Source: JAPLSN01 sp964482955 (lineage in GTDB: Bacteria > Spirochaetota > Spirochaetia > Treponematales > UBA12059). From it: DNA of 32,608 nucleotides. Both the position numbers and the translations under genes were made by a program. Below, one piece after another: positions 1-9,814 of the stretch. The stretch spans positions 1 to 32,608 of the forward strand of contig CAYZZW010000037.1 of the NCBI GenBank assembly GCA_964482955.1, written 5' to 3'. Numbering within the stretch: the first letter of the stretch is position 1; each line of letters opens with the position of its first letter. A model generated the notes under the pieces. That model saw only the letters and a program-made list of their open reading frames with translations, had not been told where the DNA came from and did not search any database.

Positions 1-3000
1 CGACCGTCACCGTCGGCGTCCCCGTGATCCCGCCCAGGTCGAGGTCGCCCGTCCCGTCATTGACGGTGACCGCATCCGAGAATGTCGCGCCACCGGAGTT
101 CGTCAGGGTCAATCCCGCGAGCGCCTGGGACAGGCCTATCGCGCCCGTAACCGACAAGGTCCCGGCGCCCGAGTCGAGGCTGAGGGCTCTATCGTTCAAC
201 GCGGCATCGTCAGCGTCGATGGTGGAGTTGAAGGCGATGCCGTTCCCCGCGGCCGTTCCGCCCGAGGTCAAAGTCGCATTCCCGGCCAGCGTGACCGCCT
301 TCCTGAATCGCAGGAGCGCATCGGTCGTGGTGATCGAATGCCCCAGCGTTATGGTTCCGGACGGGTTCAGGTCGAGGGCTCCGTTGAGCCCGGTCAATGC
401 CGCCCCTGTCGAAATGTTCCCCGCGGCGGTCGCCACGAACAGGGCGCCGTTCGAGAGGGCGGTGGTCTTCAAGTCCCCGACGCCGTCGCCGAGCTGGAGC
501 CCGTTTGCCTCGTTTATGTAGAGGTCGCCCGCGACATTTCCGCGGAGGATGGCCACGCTGGTCCCGAGCCAGGTCGAGTCCGCCGTTCCGTCGGCCCCGG
601 TATCCGCCCCCGCGCCGGCGACGTTCGCCAGGTCGAGGATTCCCGTTCCGCCTATCGTCACGTCGACTGTCGAGGCTCCGGTGGCGCTCACCGCGCCGCC
701 GCAGGCGAGGCGGAGGAGGCCGCCGTTCCGCATGCTCAACCCGGGCCCGGCCGCGAACTGGAAGTCGAGCGCGGAGGAGGCGCCCTGGATGACGAGGTCG
801 AAGTTCTCGAGCGAGAGATCGATGCCTCCGGCGTCGCCGGCTTCGATGGCGCCGCTTCCATCCGCGCGACCGATCGTCACGCTCGATCCGGAGTCGGTCG
901 CGAGATACTGGAGCTCGGCCTCGTCCAGGTTGAAGGTTCCGTTGGCGTCGCGGATTCCGATGGTCGTGGCCACCGCGTCCGGCTCGAGGTTGATTCCGCC
1001 CGGACCGGTCACGGCGGCCGCGATGCCTATGGTGTTGGATCGCAGTGTCACGGTGCCCGTGCCGATCGCGGTCACGACATCCGAGACCGTGAGGGCGCCC
1101 GTGGCCGCGACCGTCACTGCCGCGTTGCCCGAGGTGCAGATTATCCCCGTGCCCGCCACGGGAATGTCGATCGCTCCGGTCGAGACGACCGTCACGTCGG
1201 CGGCCGCGTTCTGAGTGATGCCGTTGATCGTCATTGTCGCCGCGGCGTTGCCGGTCAGCGATACCGCGCCAGTCCCCGAATTGGTGGCGGTTATGGCGCC
1301 TATCGCGTTCGAGGTGCCTATGGCGATGCCGCCCGTCGCCGTGGCGACGAGGCTCGCGGCGGTGACGACGCCGGTATTGCTCATGGCCCCAGCCGACCAG
1401 ATCGTGGCCGTCCCCGTCGTGTCGACGAGGGCGAGGCTCGTCGCGGCGTTCTCGTAGACGGTGATCGCCCCGGCCGCGTTGGTTCCTCCCGCAGTGTTCA
1501 GCGTGCGGAGGGTCAGGGCCCCGAAGCTGTTGGTATAGGTCGCGTCGCCGTTGTCGTCGAGGGTGATGGCCGCGCCGCCGTCGAGCTTGGTCACGAACGA
1601 GGCGGTTCCCGTGACAGTGAGAGTTCCCGTATCGGTGATGGCGCCGCCCGCGGTCACGGAAAGGTTGCCGCTGACCGTCGAGGCGCCGAGGATCATGGCG
1701 TTGACGTCTGCCAAGGTCAGGTCGAGGGCGCTCGTCACGCTGACGCTCGTGAAATCGTTGCCGGCATTCGCGAGGGAGAGGCTGCCCGCGTTCGTGATGT
1801 CGACAATCATGGCTCCGGCGACCGAGAGGGCCGAGGCGGATTGGGTCACCGCGGCCCGTAGCTCGAGGTCGAAGTAGTCGCTCGCGCCGAACTCGATGAG
1901 TTCCCTCGCCGTCATGTAGCGGAAGGCGCCGGAATTCACGTCGGTCTTGTCGATGTTCCCGCTTCCGTTCACGATGACCGTGCCGTCGTTGAAAAGGCCG
2001 TCTGCGCCGACCGCGATGCCGAAGGTCGAGGCGAGCTCGAGGCTCGCCCCGGTCTGGATGGTCAGCTTGTAGGCCGCCGCGGCGACGTCGAGCACCGGGA
2101 AGGGCGAGGCGCCCGTGGGGATGACGACCTCGTTCTCGCTCCCCGGCACGTAGCCTTCGACCCAGTTCGCCGGCGTGTTCCACGAAGTGGTGGCGTTCCC
2201 GGCCTTCCAGGTGGCTATCAGGTTGGTCACCGACACCTGCGCCGTCTGGACGCTCGTGTTGGCCGAGACGTCTGAAATCACGCCGCCGCCGCTCAACGCG
2301 ACCTTGCCTCCGGTATCGTTGCCGGCCACCGCGGCCGCGAGCGTGACGACGCAGACCGCGTCGTTCGCCCCGCCGCTGGTGAAGACTGTCCCAGGGGCAT
2401 TCGCCCCGCCGGCCGCGAAGCCCGAGAAGGTGAAATCGCCCGCCAGGGCGGTGAGATCGTCGATCGCCTCGGAGAAGGTCACCTGGACCGTCGTGGTGGA
2501 CAGGAGCCGCGCCGATGCGATCGCTGGGCCCGCGCCGTCGCTCGCCGCGGCCGCGGCCCGGTCCTGCGCGAGGATCCCGGTCGCGGTGTCGATGATGTTG
2601 CCCGGATTCGTGAAGGCGACGTTCGGCGTCGCTCCCGTGTCGTAGGCCGCGAGCTCGGTGAGGTTCAGGACGAGAGAGCTGACGTTGGTCGCGGCATAGT
2701 TGCCGTTCGCGATCGCATAACCTGTCACCGTGAAGCCGGGCAGCCCGTCCGCGGCGTTGCCGTCGCCGATCGTCACCGCGCGGTCGAAGGTCAGCGTCAC
2801 GCGGTCTATATGGCCGTTCCCGTTCGCGTCGCCCGTGGCGCAGGCGCTTATCGCCGCCCCTGCGGGGATGCCGTCGGCGACCGCGACGAGGGAGGTCTGC
2901 GTGTTCGCGTTTCCCGCCGCGTCGGACACCTTGCCCGTGCCCGAGAATCTGACCTGCCCCGTCTCGGTTCCGCCTATGGCGGAAGCGAGGGTGACGACGG

Positions 3001-6000
3001 CGATGGAGTCGTTCGCGGTCGCGCCCGTGGAGACGGAGACGCCCGACGCGTTGGCCGCCGTCGTCGCGAAGGCCGAGAAGACGAAGTCGGCTCCCGCGAG
3101 ACTCGCGTCGGAGACCGGCTCGGAGAAGGTCAGCTGCGCCGTGGTCGCGGTCGCGGTCTGCGTGCCCGTGGCGACGATGGCCGGGCCTGCCTTGTCGGCG
3201 GCCGCGGTTCCGGCGCCCTCGGCGGCCACTGTGCCGCCTGGGCCGTCCAGCAGCGAGGCCCCGGTGTATTGGACGGCCGGCGTCGCGGCCGTGTCGTACG
3301 ACGCGCCCTCGGCCAGCACGAGGAAAATCTCCGCGTCGTTCGCCGTGGCGCCTGTGGAGAAGGAGGATACGGTGTAGCCCGCCACCGTGAATTGGGCGGG
3401 ATTGACGCTCCCGTCCTGCACCGTGTTGGAGAAGACGAGGCGGATGCGGTCGATCTTGCCGTTGCCGTCGGAGTCGACGGTCTCGCGGTTCGTGATGACG
3501 GCCACGGCCGGGATCCCCGCCGATACCGCGACATTCGCGGTCTGGCTGCTCTTCGTGCCCGCCGCGTCCGTGGCTGCGTTGGCCGCGGAGAGGCGGACGT
3601 ACCCGGTCTCCGCGACTCCGATCGATGCCGCCAAGGTCACCACGACGGTCGCGTCGTTCGCCGTCGCGCCGGTCGATACGGATATTCCCGACGCGTTGGC
3701 CGCCGTCGTCGCGAAGCCGGAGAACAGGAAGTCGGAACCCGCGAGGCTCGAATCCAGCACGGGCTCGGAGAAGACGACCGTCACGGTCGTCGTCGTCGTG
3801 GTCGAGGTCCCCGTCGCGATGATCGCGGGCCCGGCCTTGTCGGCGGCGTTGGCGGTCCGGGTCGGCACCTGAGCGCTCGTGTTCGCGTCCACGATGGCCG
3901 CGTCCTGTGTGAGCGTGACGCTCGGCGTCGCGTTGCTGTCGGCGGCTCCCGACTCGGTCAGGTCGAGGCTCAGGCTCATGACGCCCGAGGCGGCGTAGTC
4001 CGCGTTGGCTATGGTGTATCCCGCGACGGTGATCGAGGGGAATCCGTCCGCCGCCCCGTTCGCGTCGAAGATGTTGACAGCCTTGTTGAAGCGCACGACG
4101 ATCCGGTCGATCCTCCCGTTGCCGTCGCTGTCGGCGGTCTCGAACCCGGTCGCCGAGGCGTCGGCCGGTATGCCGCTCGTCACCGCCACGTTGGCCGTCT
4201 GGACGTTCTGGTTGGTCGCCAGGTCGGCCGCGCGGTTGGCCGCCTCGAGCCTGACGGAGCCCGTCTCGGCCGCTCCGACGCTCGCCGCGAGCCCCACGAC
4301 GACGACCGCGTCGTCGACCGCGGCGCCGGTGGACACCGAGACGCCGGCGGCGTTGGCGCCTCCCGTCGCGAAGGCCGAGAAGACGAAGTCGAGGCCGACG
4401 AGGCTCGAGTCCTTCACGGGCTCCGAGAAGGTCACCTGGACCGAGCCCGTGGTGTAGGTGCTCGCCGAGAGGATCGCCGGTCCGGCCTTGTCGGTCACGG
4501 CGGTCCCCGCCGCCTCGGCGAGCACCTTGGCGCCGCCCGAGAAGGCGCCGAGGGTCGATCCTGTATAGCGAACCCCGGGGGTCGCGCCCGTGTCGCCCGC
4601 GCCGAGCTCCGTGAGGACGAGGAAGAGTTCCGAGTCGTTCGGGATGCCGCTCGCGATGGAGCCGACCGTGTAGCCCGTGACCGTGAAGTCGGCCGCGACG
4701 GCGTTGTCGTCGACGGCCGCGGAGAAGACGAGGCGGATGCGGTCGATGTGCCCGTTCGAGTCTGAGTCGACCGTCTCGCGCGTGACGATCGCGGGCGATG
4801 CCGGGATGCCGTCGGTCACGGCCACGGCCGCGACCTGCGCCGATCCGCGGCCGACGAGATCGTACAACGCGTTGGCCGACGCCAAGGCCACCGTCCCGGT
4901 CTCGTTTCCGCCGATGGCGGCGGCCAATGTCGCCACGACGGTCGCGTCGTTGGCGGTCGCGCCCGTGGAGACGGCGGTCGCCGCGCCGTTCGCCCCGCCG
5001 GTCGCGAAGGCGGCGAAGACGAAGTCCGCCGCCGCGAGCGAGGAGTCGTCCACGGCCTCGGACAGTGTCATCTCGACGCTCGTCGTGGTCACCGTCCTCG
5101 CGCCGAGGATGGCAGGCCCCGCCCGGTCGAGGGCGTCGGCCGCGGCCGTCGTGGGCAGGGACTGCGGAGTGCCGTCGAGGTCCTTCACGGCGCCGCTCGT
5201 CGCGTTGTACGACACCGAAGGCGTGGCGTCGCTCGTGAGGAGTCCGTCTGGGAAGGTCAGGTAGATGTAGTTGTTGTTCGCGGCGTCGCCGTTCGTCGTG
5301 CTCGCGAAAGAAAGGGGCGATGCGCCCGACACGGAGAAGCCGGGGGCCGCCGCGCCCACCGTCGCGTCGTCGATCGGCTCGCTGAAGGTGATCTTCACCG
5401 CGTCGATGTAGCCGTTCGCGTTGAGGTCGGCGGTCTCCCTCGACACGATCGAGGGGGCGGAACTCGTTACGGTCTGGGTCTTGTCGTCCACCGAGGCATA
5501 GGTCGCGCCGCCGTCCCAGGAGAGCTCGAGGCGGCCCGAGGAGCCGGAAAGGAAACTCTGGAACTGCAGTCCAGACACCTGCAGGGTCTGCCCCGGATCG
5601 AAGGCGTTCGTCACGTTGATCGTGAGCAGCTTGGCCGCGACCGAGCCGAGGGTCGCGGTGCCCGCGCCCGTGCCGGGCGTGAGGGTAGGCGACGCGCCCG
5701 TATTGAAGGAGCAGTCCAGCGAGGATGGGATGCGCACCCTGATGTCATTGGCGATGGTGAAGTTGTTCGAGACCGGAGAGTTGGTCAGTGTGATGGCCGG
5801 GATCGCCGTCGCGGCCGCGCCCACCGCGGCGCTGAAGTTGGAGGCCGAGGAGATCTTCGGATCGGGATTGGCCTGGAAGGTCACCGAGGTCGTGGCGACC
5901 CCCGCGTTCCCGAAGTTATCGGAGCCTCCGGTACCGTCCCAGTAGACTGCCACCGTGCTCGTGCCGACGGTCGAACGCTTGACCTTGACCCAGCCCGCGC

Positions 6001-7312
6001 CCTCGCCATCGGAGGTCAGGAGATAGGACGAGGCGTTGATTGAGCCTGCGCCCGTGCTCCCGCTCGAGGAGTCGATGATCGCCCCGCCGTCGATGGTGAC
6101 GTAGAGCTTCCTGGAATACGGCAGGGGCATGCCGTCGGTGCCGACGACCTGGAGAGTCACGAGCTCGAGATCGGTCCCATTCGATGCCGCGCTTCCGTCC
6201 GCGGCCGCGATGGTCGCCCCGTGGGGCGGAGGCGGCGCGTAATAGGCGGAATACATGCGCAGGTAGCTGTCGTTGCCGTTGTTCGGCGTCTGGTCGGTCG
6301 AGCGGCTGAACCAGACCTCGGCGAAATTCCAGCCGGTGATATTGACATTTCCCTCGTAGATGTCGCTCCGCCAGGTGCCGTTAGTCTGCGTCGCGGACGA
6401 GATCTGGACATAATCGTTCTGCGCGGTCCCGCTCGTGTCCGAAGGGGTCCCGGTGGCGTCGGGCGTCGTCCCGGATTCGGCATTGGTCTTCCGGAAGTAC
6501 TGGAGGACCGTCGCGGGAGAGAGCCCGCTGTGGTCGAAATCCGCGTTATGGAAGCCGATGTACTCCGCGGCTCCGGCGTCGTCCGGCACGAAGGGATAGA
6601 AACGCCAGTTGGGACTTCCGGTGAGCGCGGCCCTGTCTTGAAAGAGGATGCAGGCGTCGAAGCAGAACGAGTATCCCCCGTCTATGCCCGTGGGCACGCC
6701 GGAGGGGGAATATGAGGCATCGACTTGGTATCCATTCTTATAGGTCCCCGATCCGCCGTCGATCACCTCGACCACGACCTTGAAGATATACATGTTGCCG
6801 ATGTGCTCGCCCTGGGAGGGCGAGATGCCCGGGAAGTATTTCCAGCCTGAGTCGGCGGCGAGATCGGCGTCATCCTCATTGCTCCGGCTGAAGGAACCGA
6901 GAGTCGTTCCCTGGTAGGCGCCGGAGGTCGGAGAGAAATATATCGAACGAGCGCTGCTGCCCGAATAGGCACCGGCTCCGCCGAGAACCGTGAACGAAGT
7001 GGAGCTCGAGCCTCCGCTATTGTAGTCGGGGAAGGTCCCCGCCGTGGTTCCATTGCATCCGGGATCCTTGACGCCGAAGTAGATGGTCGAGGCGACCGTG
7101 TCCGGAACCTGGAAGAATACGACGTTGACCCTGTCCTGGTCTCCCGAGGTGGTGTTCCTCGCGTTCCCGAGCCAGCTCTGGGAGGTGTATGTCCCCTCGA
7201 CGAAGCCCGAAGGCTGCTTCGGGAATCGCGTCGCGCTCTGCCCGAAGACCGTTCCCGCTCCGAGGACGAGTGCTGTCGCGACGATGCTGATTCTCCGTAG
7301 CGCTCGGGTCAT
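1..7312 (-). CDS. Giant exported repeat protein, haemagglutinin/adhesin-like (C-terminus outside window)
   Basis: One reading frame stays open from the ATG at 7312 past position 1, about 2,437 codons, with no stop; the 3' end lies outside the window. AGGAGG sits 10 bases upstream, and GTG at 7315 is an alternative start. Residues 1-25 form a Sec signal peptide (basic MTRALRR, hydrophobic core, Ala/Gly-rich end before Gln). Residues ~26-610 are a unique region rich in Gly, Ser, Thr and aromatics. Residues ~615-1690 hold about five composite units of ~215 residues; each joins a segment beginning with an Asp/Asn-rich N-G-x-I-D-R motif and an Ig-like segment beginning D-K-A-G-P-A-I. Near residue 1705 a W-x-x-G-x-x-x-T-S-W-x-x-P-A-N-W signature opens a region of short beta-strand repeats (T-L-T-N-S-G-G style) typical of filamentous-haemagglutinin-like beta-helices. 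Likely a surface adhesin or matrix protein. I translated the N-terminal ~500 codons and parts of the rest directly; the remainder rests on consistent frame and repeat content. Confidence 0.85.
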   Translation of the reverse strand, partial: MTRALRRISIVATALVLGAGTVFGQSATRFPKQPSGFVEGTYTSQSWLGNARNTTSGDQDRVNVVFFQVPDTVASTIYFGVKDPGCNGTTAGTFPDYNSGGSSSTSFTVLGGAGAYSGSSARSIYFSPTSGAYQGTTLGSFSRSNEDDADLAADSGWKYFPGISPSQGEHIGNMYIFKVVVEVIDGGSGTYKNGYQVDASYSPSGVPTGIDGGYSFCFDACILFQDRAALTGSPNWRFYPFVPDDAGAAEYIGFHNADFDHSGLSPATVLQYFRKTNAESGTTPDATGTPSDTSGTAQNDYVQISSATQTNGTWRSDIYEGNVNITGWNFAEVWFSRSTDQTPNNGNDSYLRMYSAYYAPPPPHGATIAAADGSAASNGTDLELVTLQVVGTDGMPLPYSRKLYVTIDGGAIIDSSSGSTGAGSINASSYLLTSDGEGAGWVKVKRSTVGTSTVAVYWDGTGGSDNFGNAGVATTSVTFQANPDPKISSASNFSAAVGAAATAIPAITLTNSPVSNNFTIANDIRVRIPSSLDCSFNTGASPTLTPGTGAGTATLGSVAAKLLTINVTNAFDPGQTLQVSGLQFQSFLSGSSGRLELSWDGGATYASVDDKTQTVTSSAPSIVSRETADLNANGYIDAVKITFSEPIDDATVGAAAPGFSVSGASPLSFASTTNGDAANNNYIYLTFPDGLLTSDATPSVSYNATSGAVKDLDGTPQSLPTTAAADALDRAGPAILGARTVTTTSVEMTLSEAVDDSSLAAADFVFAAFATGGANGAATAVSTGATANDATVVATLAAAIGGNETGTVALASANALYDLVGRGSAQVAAVAVTDGIPASPAIVTRETVDSDSNGHIDRIRLVFSAAVDDNAVAADFTVTGYTVGSIASGIPNDSELFLVLTELGAGDTGATPGVRYTGSTLGAFSGGAKVLAEAAGTAVTDKAGPAILSASTYTTGSVQVTFSEPVKDSSLVGLDFVFSAFATGGANAAGVSVSTGAAVDDAVVVVGLAASVGAAETGSVRLEAANRAADLATNQNVQTANVAVTSGIPADASATGFETADSDGNGRIDRIVVRFNKAVNIFDANGAADGFPSITVAGYTIANADYAASGVMSLSLDLTESGAADSNATPSVTLTQDAAIVDANTSAQVPTRTANAADKAGPAIIATGTSTTTTTTVTVVFSEPVLDSSLAGSDFLFSGFATTAANASGISVSTGATANDATVVVTLAASIGVAETGYVRLSAANAATDAAGTKSSQTANVAVSAGIPAVAVITNRETVDSDGNGKIDRIRLVFSNTVQDGSVNPAQFTVAGYTVSSFSTGATANDAEIFLVLAEGASYDTAATPAVQYTGASLLDGPGGTVAAEGAGTAAADKAGPAIVATGTQTATATTAQLTFSEPVSDASLAGADFVFSAFATTAANASGVSVSTGATANDSIAVVTLASAIGGTETGQVRFSGTGKVSDAAGNANTQTSLVAVADGIPAGAAISACATGDANGNGHIDRVTLTFDRAVTIGDGNAADGLPGFTVTGYAIANGNYAATNVSSLVLNLTELAAYDTGATPNVAFTNPGNIIDTATGILAQDRAAAAASDGAGPAIASARLLSTTTVQVTFSEAIDDLTALAGDFTFSGFAAGGANAPGTVFTSGGANDAVCVVTLAAAVAGNDTGGKVALSGGGVISDVSANTSVQTAQVSVTNLIATWKAGNATTSWNTPANWVEGYVPGSENEVVIPTGASPFPVLDVAAAAYKLTIQTGASLELASTFGIAVGADGLFNDGTVIVNGSGNIDKTDVNSGAFRYMTARELIEFGASDYFDLELRAAVTQSASALSVAGAMIVDITNAGSLSLANAGNDFTSVSVTSALDLTLADVNAMILGASTVSGNLSVTAGGAITDTGTLTVTGTASFVTKLDGGAAITLDDNGDATYTNSFGALTLRTLNTAGGTNAAGAITVYENAATSLALVDTTGTATIWSAGAMSNTGVVTAASLVATATGGIAIGTSNAIGAITATNSGTGAVSLTGNAAATMTINGITQNAAADVTVVSTGAIDIPVAGTGIICTSGNAAVTVAATGALTVSDVVTAIGTGTVTLRSNTIGIAAAVTGPGGINLEPDAVATTIGIRDANGTFNLDEAELQYLATDSGSSVTIGRADGSGAIEAGDAGGIDLSLENFDLVIQGASSALDFQFAAGPGLSMRNGGLLRLACGGAVSATGASTVDVTIGGTGILDLANVAGAGADTGADGTADSTWLGTSVAILRGNVAGDLYINEANGLQLGDGVGDLKTTALSNGALFVATAAGNISTGAALTGLNGALDLNPSGTITLGHSITTTDALLRFRKAVTLAGNATLTSGGTAAGNGIAFNSTIDADDAALNDRALSLDSGAGTLSVTGAIGLSQALAGLTLTNSGGATFSDAVTVNDGTGDLDLGGITGTPTVTV

Positions 7313-7441
7313 CACGGGAAGGTCCTCCTCGAACTAATGAGAGCAAGCCGGGACGGCGGGGCGCGTTCGCCCAGAACGAGTATCGGCAGGATACATGCCA
7401 TTCCGAAGGGCTCGGAGGGCTGGGCGAACCAAGTCTTTACC

Positions 7442-7470
7442 ATTATATCGCTCAAAATCGACGGTGCCAG
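7442..7470 (-). promoter_or_regulatory. Sigma70-like promoter for the giant surface protein
   Basis: On the minus strand CTGGCA (7470-7465) is followed after 17 bases by a perfect TATAAT (7447-7442), about 130 bases upstream of the start codon at 7312. It lies in the divergent region shared with the propeller lipoprotein. The perfect -10 is striking in such GC-rich DNA. Prediction from consensus only. Confidence 0.55.
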
Positions 7471-7561
7471 CCTGCTTCAATGGAGGAGGGGCCGCGGCTT
7501 CCCGCGGCCGGCTTCAAGCGGAAGGACGGGGCGCGCGCGTGGGCGGGGATGGAGGTATCAC

Positions 7562-9784
7562 ATGGATCGTTCATTCTCCTACCGCGCCGGGCCCCGCCCC
7601 CGGGGTCCCCTGGCGGCCCACGTCGCGCCGAGGCCCCGTCCTCGCCCTTCAGGCGCGGGGGCCCTGTCCCCGTATTCAGCCCGGGGCCTCGACCCGAAAG
7701 CCTCTTCCAGGTCTCCCCGGCGCATCCTCGCCCTGTCGCTCGCCCTCCTGGCCCTCGGCCTGACACTCGCGACAGCCTGGGCCTGCGCTTCGGAAGAGTC
7801 GCAGTCCGAGAAGGCCAGCCTCAGCCTTGCCGTGGCCGAGGGCGGGAAGGCCCTGGCCCGCGGCTTCCTCCCCCCGAACCTCGCCGTCACCACCATTTCC
7901 GTCTCGGGCAAGGGGCCTTCCGGCCTCGCCGCCTCGGCCGAAGGTCCGGTCCCCGAGGCCGGCAGGGGCTTCGACTTCGAGCTCGTGCCGGGGCCCTGGG
8001 CCTTCAGCGCCTCGGGCTACAACAAGGACAGGATCGAGATCGCGGCCGGCCTCCTCGACCTGTCGCTCGCTCCCGGCGAAAAGGCCAAGGGCGACATCCT
8101 TCTCCTGCCCCTCCAGGGAGCCGGTTCGCTTTGCCTGTCCTGGACGACCAATGCCACGCTCGCCCAGCCCCTCGAGGTCTCAGGCAGCCTGAAACCGACT
8201 TCGGGGACCGCCGCGGGCACCGCGACGCCGATCCAAGCCGCCTTCACTGCCTCGCCCCTGCTCCTCAACGGCCTGGTCGCGGGTCGATACGAGCTCGAGC
8301 TGAGGTTCATCTCGGCCGGGGTCGAGGTCTGCGGCCTCGCCGACTCGATCCTCATCGCCGCCGGGCTCGAAACCAGGGCACAGGTGGCCTTCGAGCCCCC
8401 GGCCGCGCGCCTCTGCCTCGGCGCGACCCTGCCCGCCTTCGGCGCCGGCTCCCTCGATCTCGCCCCGGCTCGACGTCGGGTGGCCCGCGGCCAGGCGACG
8501 AGCTTCCGCGCCAGCTCGCCGGGCCCCCTCTCCTGGTACCTCGAGGGCAGGCCCCTGACCGGGACGGCCGCCCTCCTCGACCTGGGAGGCTTCGCCGCGC
8601 CCGGGCAGCGCCATGTGGACTGCCTCGGCCCGGGCCTGCCCGGGAACCGGGGCCGCGCCCTCCTCGATGTCGGTGAGGCCGCTGTCCTGGGCCCTCTCGC
8701 CTGGATCGAGAGCATCGTCAGGGACGACGAGGCCGCGGCGAGCCCCAGCTACGCGAAGGGCCTGGGCGATTGCAGGGCTGTCGCCTGGTCGGGCGACGGA
8801 ACCCTCCTTGCGGCCGCCGGTCGCGGGTCGAACTCGATCAGCCTCCTGGAAGCGGCCCGGGCGGGCTCGAGCTTCGTCGCTTCGAGCCTGGGAGGGACGG
8901 GCGAGCCGAGGCTCCTCGCGCCTTCGAACCTGGCCGGCCTGCCCGACGGCTCCCTGCTGGCGACCTCGGACTCCGAAGGCGCCGCCTACCTGCTCGGCAC
9001 CGCCGGCAAGGCGCTCACGCTCGTCGCCTCGCTCAAGGATCCCCTTCTTGCAGGGGCGGCGGACCTCGCCCTTGCCCAGAACGGGACCCAGGCCTACATC
9101 GCAGCCCCGGGAACCAACAGCATCGTACTGCTTGGGATTGCCGCCGGCCTGGGCATCGCCGCGCCGGCGACCGTCGCAGCCAAGGATACCGGTAGCCTCG
9201 TCAACTTCAGCCTGCCCTCCTGCCTTGCCATTGATCCTCAAGGCTCGGTCGTGGCGACGGGGACGAAGGGCGACGACTCGATCTACCTCTTCACCCGCTC
9301 CACGCCGGGCGGCTCGCTGACATTCTCATCCCGCCTCGATCCCGGCGCCTTCACGTCCCTCGGTAGCCTTTCCGACCCCTGCTCCCTCGTCTTCTCGCCT
9401 GACGGCATGAATCTTTATGTCCTTTCATATTATGGAAAAACTGTTTTCAGGCTCGGGAAGGACCCAAGCTCCGGGCTCTTCACGCCGGTCGCCGCGGCCA
9501 AGAGCGGAGTCGCCGCCGTCCAAGGCTTCGCAAGCCCGAAGCGCCTCGCACTCTCGCCCGACGGCAGACTCCTCGCAATCGTCGGATCGGGCCTCTCCGA
9601 CGGCCTCGCCCTTTTCGACGTCTCGGCTCCGGGCTCCCTCGCCTATCTCGGGGCCCTGCTTCCCGGCCAGGGCGAGGCCCTGCCGGCGAAACCCGCCGCC
9701 CTAGCCTTCTCTCCGGACGGGCGTTCTCTCGCCCTGGCCGGAGACGGAAGGCTTTCGATGTTCAGCGTCACTCCCAAGCCCTAG
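7562..9784 (+). CDS. Beta-propeller lipoprotein (YVTN/lactonase-like)
   Basis: The 740-residue protein starts at ATG 7562, chosen because GGAGG lies six bases upstream; the frame is open further upstream but lacks a comparable ribosome site. The first ~54 residues are unusually Arg/Pro-rich, then a hydrophobic stretch (55-74) ends in A-W-A-C, a plausible lipobox with Cys75 as the lipidated residue. Residues ~76-370 are Ala/Gly/Leu-rich, perhaps beta-sandwich modules. Residues ~390-740 hold propeller blades with repeated F-S-P-D-G, L-S-P-D-G and W-S-G-D-G motifs followed by short hydrophobic strands, as in YVTN/lactonase propellers. I see no catalytic signature, so a structural or ligand-binding envelope role is more likely than enzymatic. 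It is transcribed away from the giant surface protein. The long positively charged extension before the signal is odd; no alternative ATG, GTG or TTG lies closer to the hydrophobic segment. Confidence 0.8.
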   Translation: MDRSFSYRAGPRPRGPLAAHVAPRPRPRPSGAGALSPYSARGLDPKASSRSPRRILALSLALLALGLTLATAWACASEESQSEKASLSLAVAEGGKALARGFLPPNLAVTTISVSGKGPSGLAASAEGPVPEAGRGFDFELVPGPWAFSASGYNKDRIEIAAGLLDLSLAPGEKAKGDILLLPLQGAGSLCLSWTTNATLAQPLEVSGSLKPTSGTAAGTATPIQAAFTASPLLLNGLVAGRYELELRFISAGVEVCGLADSILIAAGLETRAQVAFEPPAARLCLGATLPAFGAGSLDLAPARRRVARGQATSFRASSPGPLSWYLEGRPLTGTAALLDLGGFAAPGQRHVDCLGPGLPGNRGRALLDVGEAAVLGPLAWIESIVRDDEAAASPSYAKGLGDCRAVAWSGDGTLLAAAGRGSNSISLLEAARAGSSFVASSLGGTGEPRLLAPSNLAGLPDGSLLATSDSEGAAYLLGTAGKALTLVASLKDPLLAGAADLALAQNGTQAYIAAPGTNSIVLLGIAAGLGIAAPATVAAKDTGSLVNFSLPSCLAIDPQGSVVATGTKGDDSIYLFTRSTPGGSLTFSSRLDPGAFTSLGSLSDPCSLVFSPDGMNLYVLSYYGKTVFRLGKDPSSGLFTPVAAAKSGVAAVQGFASPKRLALSPDGRLLAIVGSGLSDGLALFDVSAPGSLAYLGALLPGQGEALPAKPAALAFSPDGRSLALAGDGRLSMFSVTPKP

Positions 9785-9814
9785 ACAAAACGCGGGTACA
9801 ATGTCTTTTTTCGA

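Noticed and set aside
210..2183. Long minus-strand frame of 657 codons inside the giant gene
   Set aside because: It is out of frame with the true product and reads as Arg/His/Gly-rich low-complexity protein, a by-product of GC-rich repeats.
2810..4765. Long plus-strand open frame (651 codons) opposite the giant gene
   Set aside because: Antisense shadow of the repeat units; composition is Arg/Gly/Val-rich and it has no ribosome site.
7337..7561. Upstream ATG that would lengthen the propeller lipoprotein by 75 residues
   Set aside because: Poor ribosome site, it overlaps the divergent promoter, and the ATG at 7562 has a near-ideal GGAGG.
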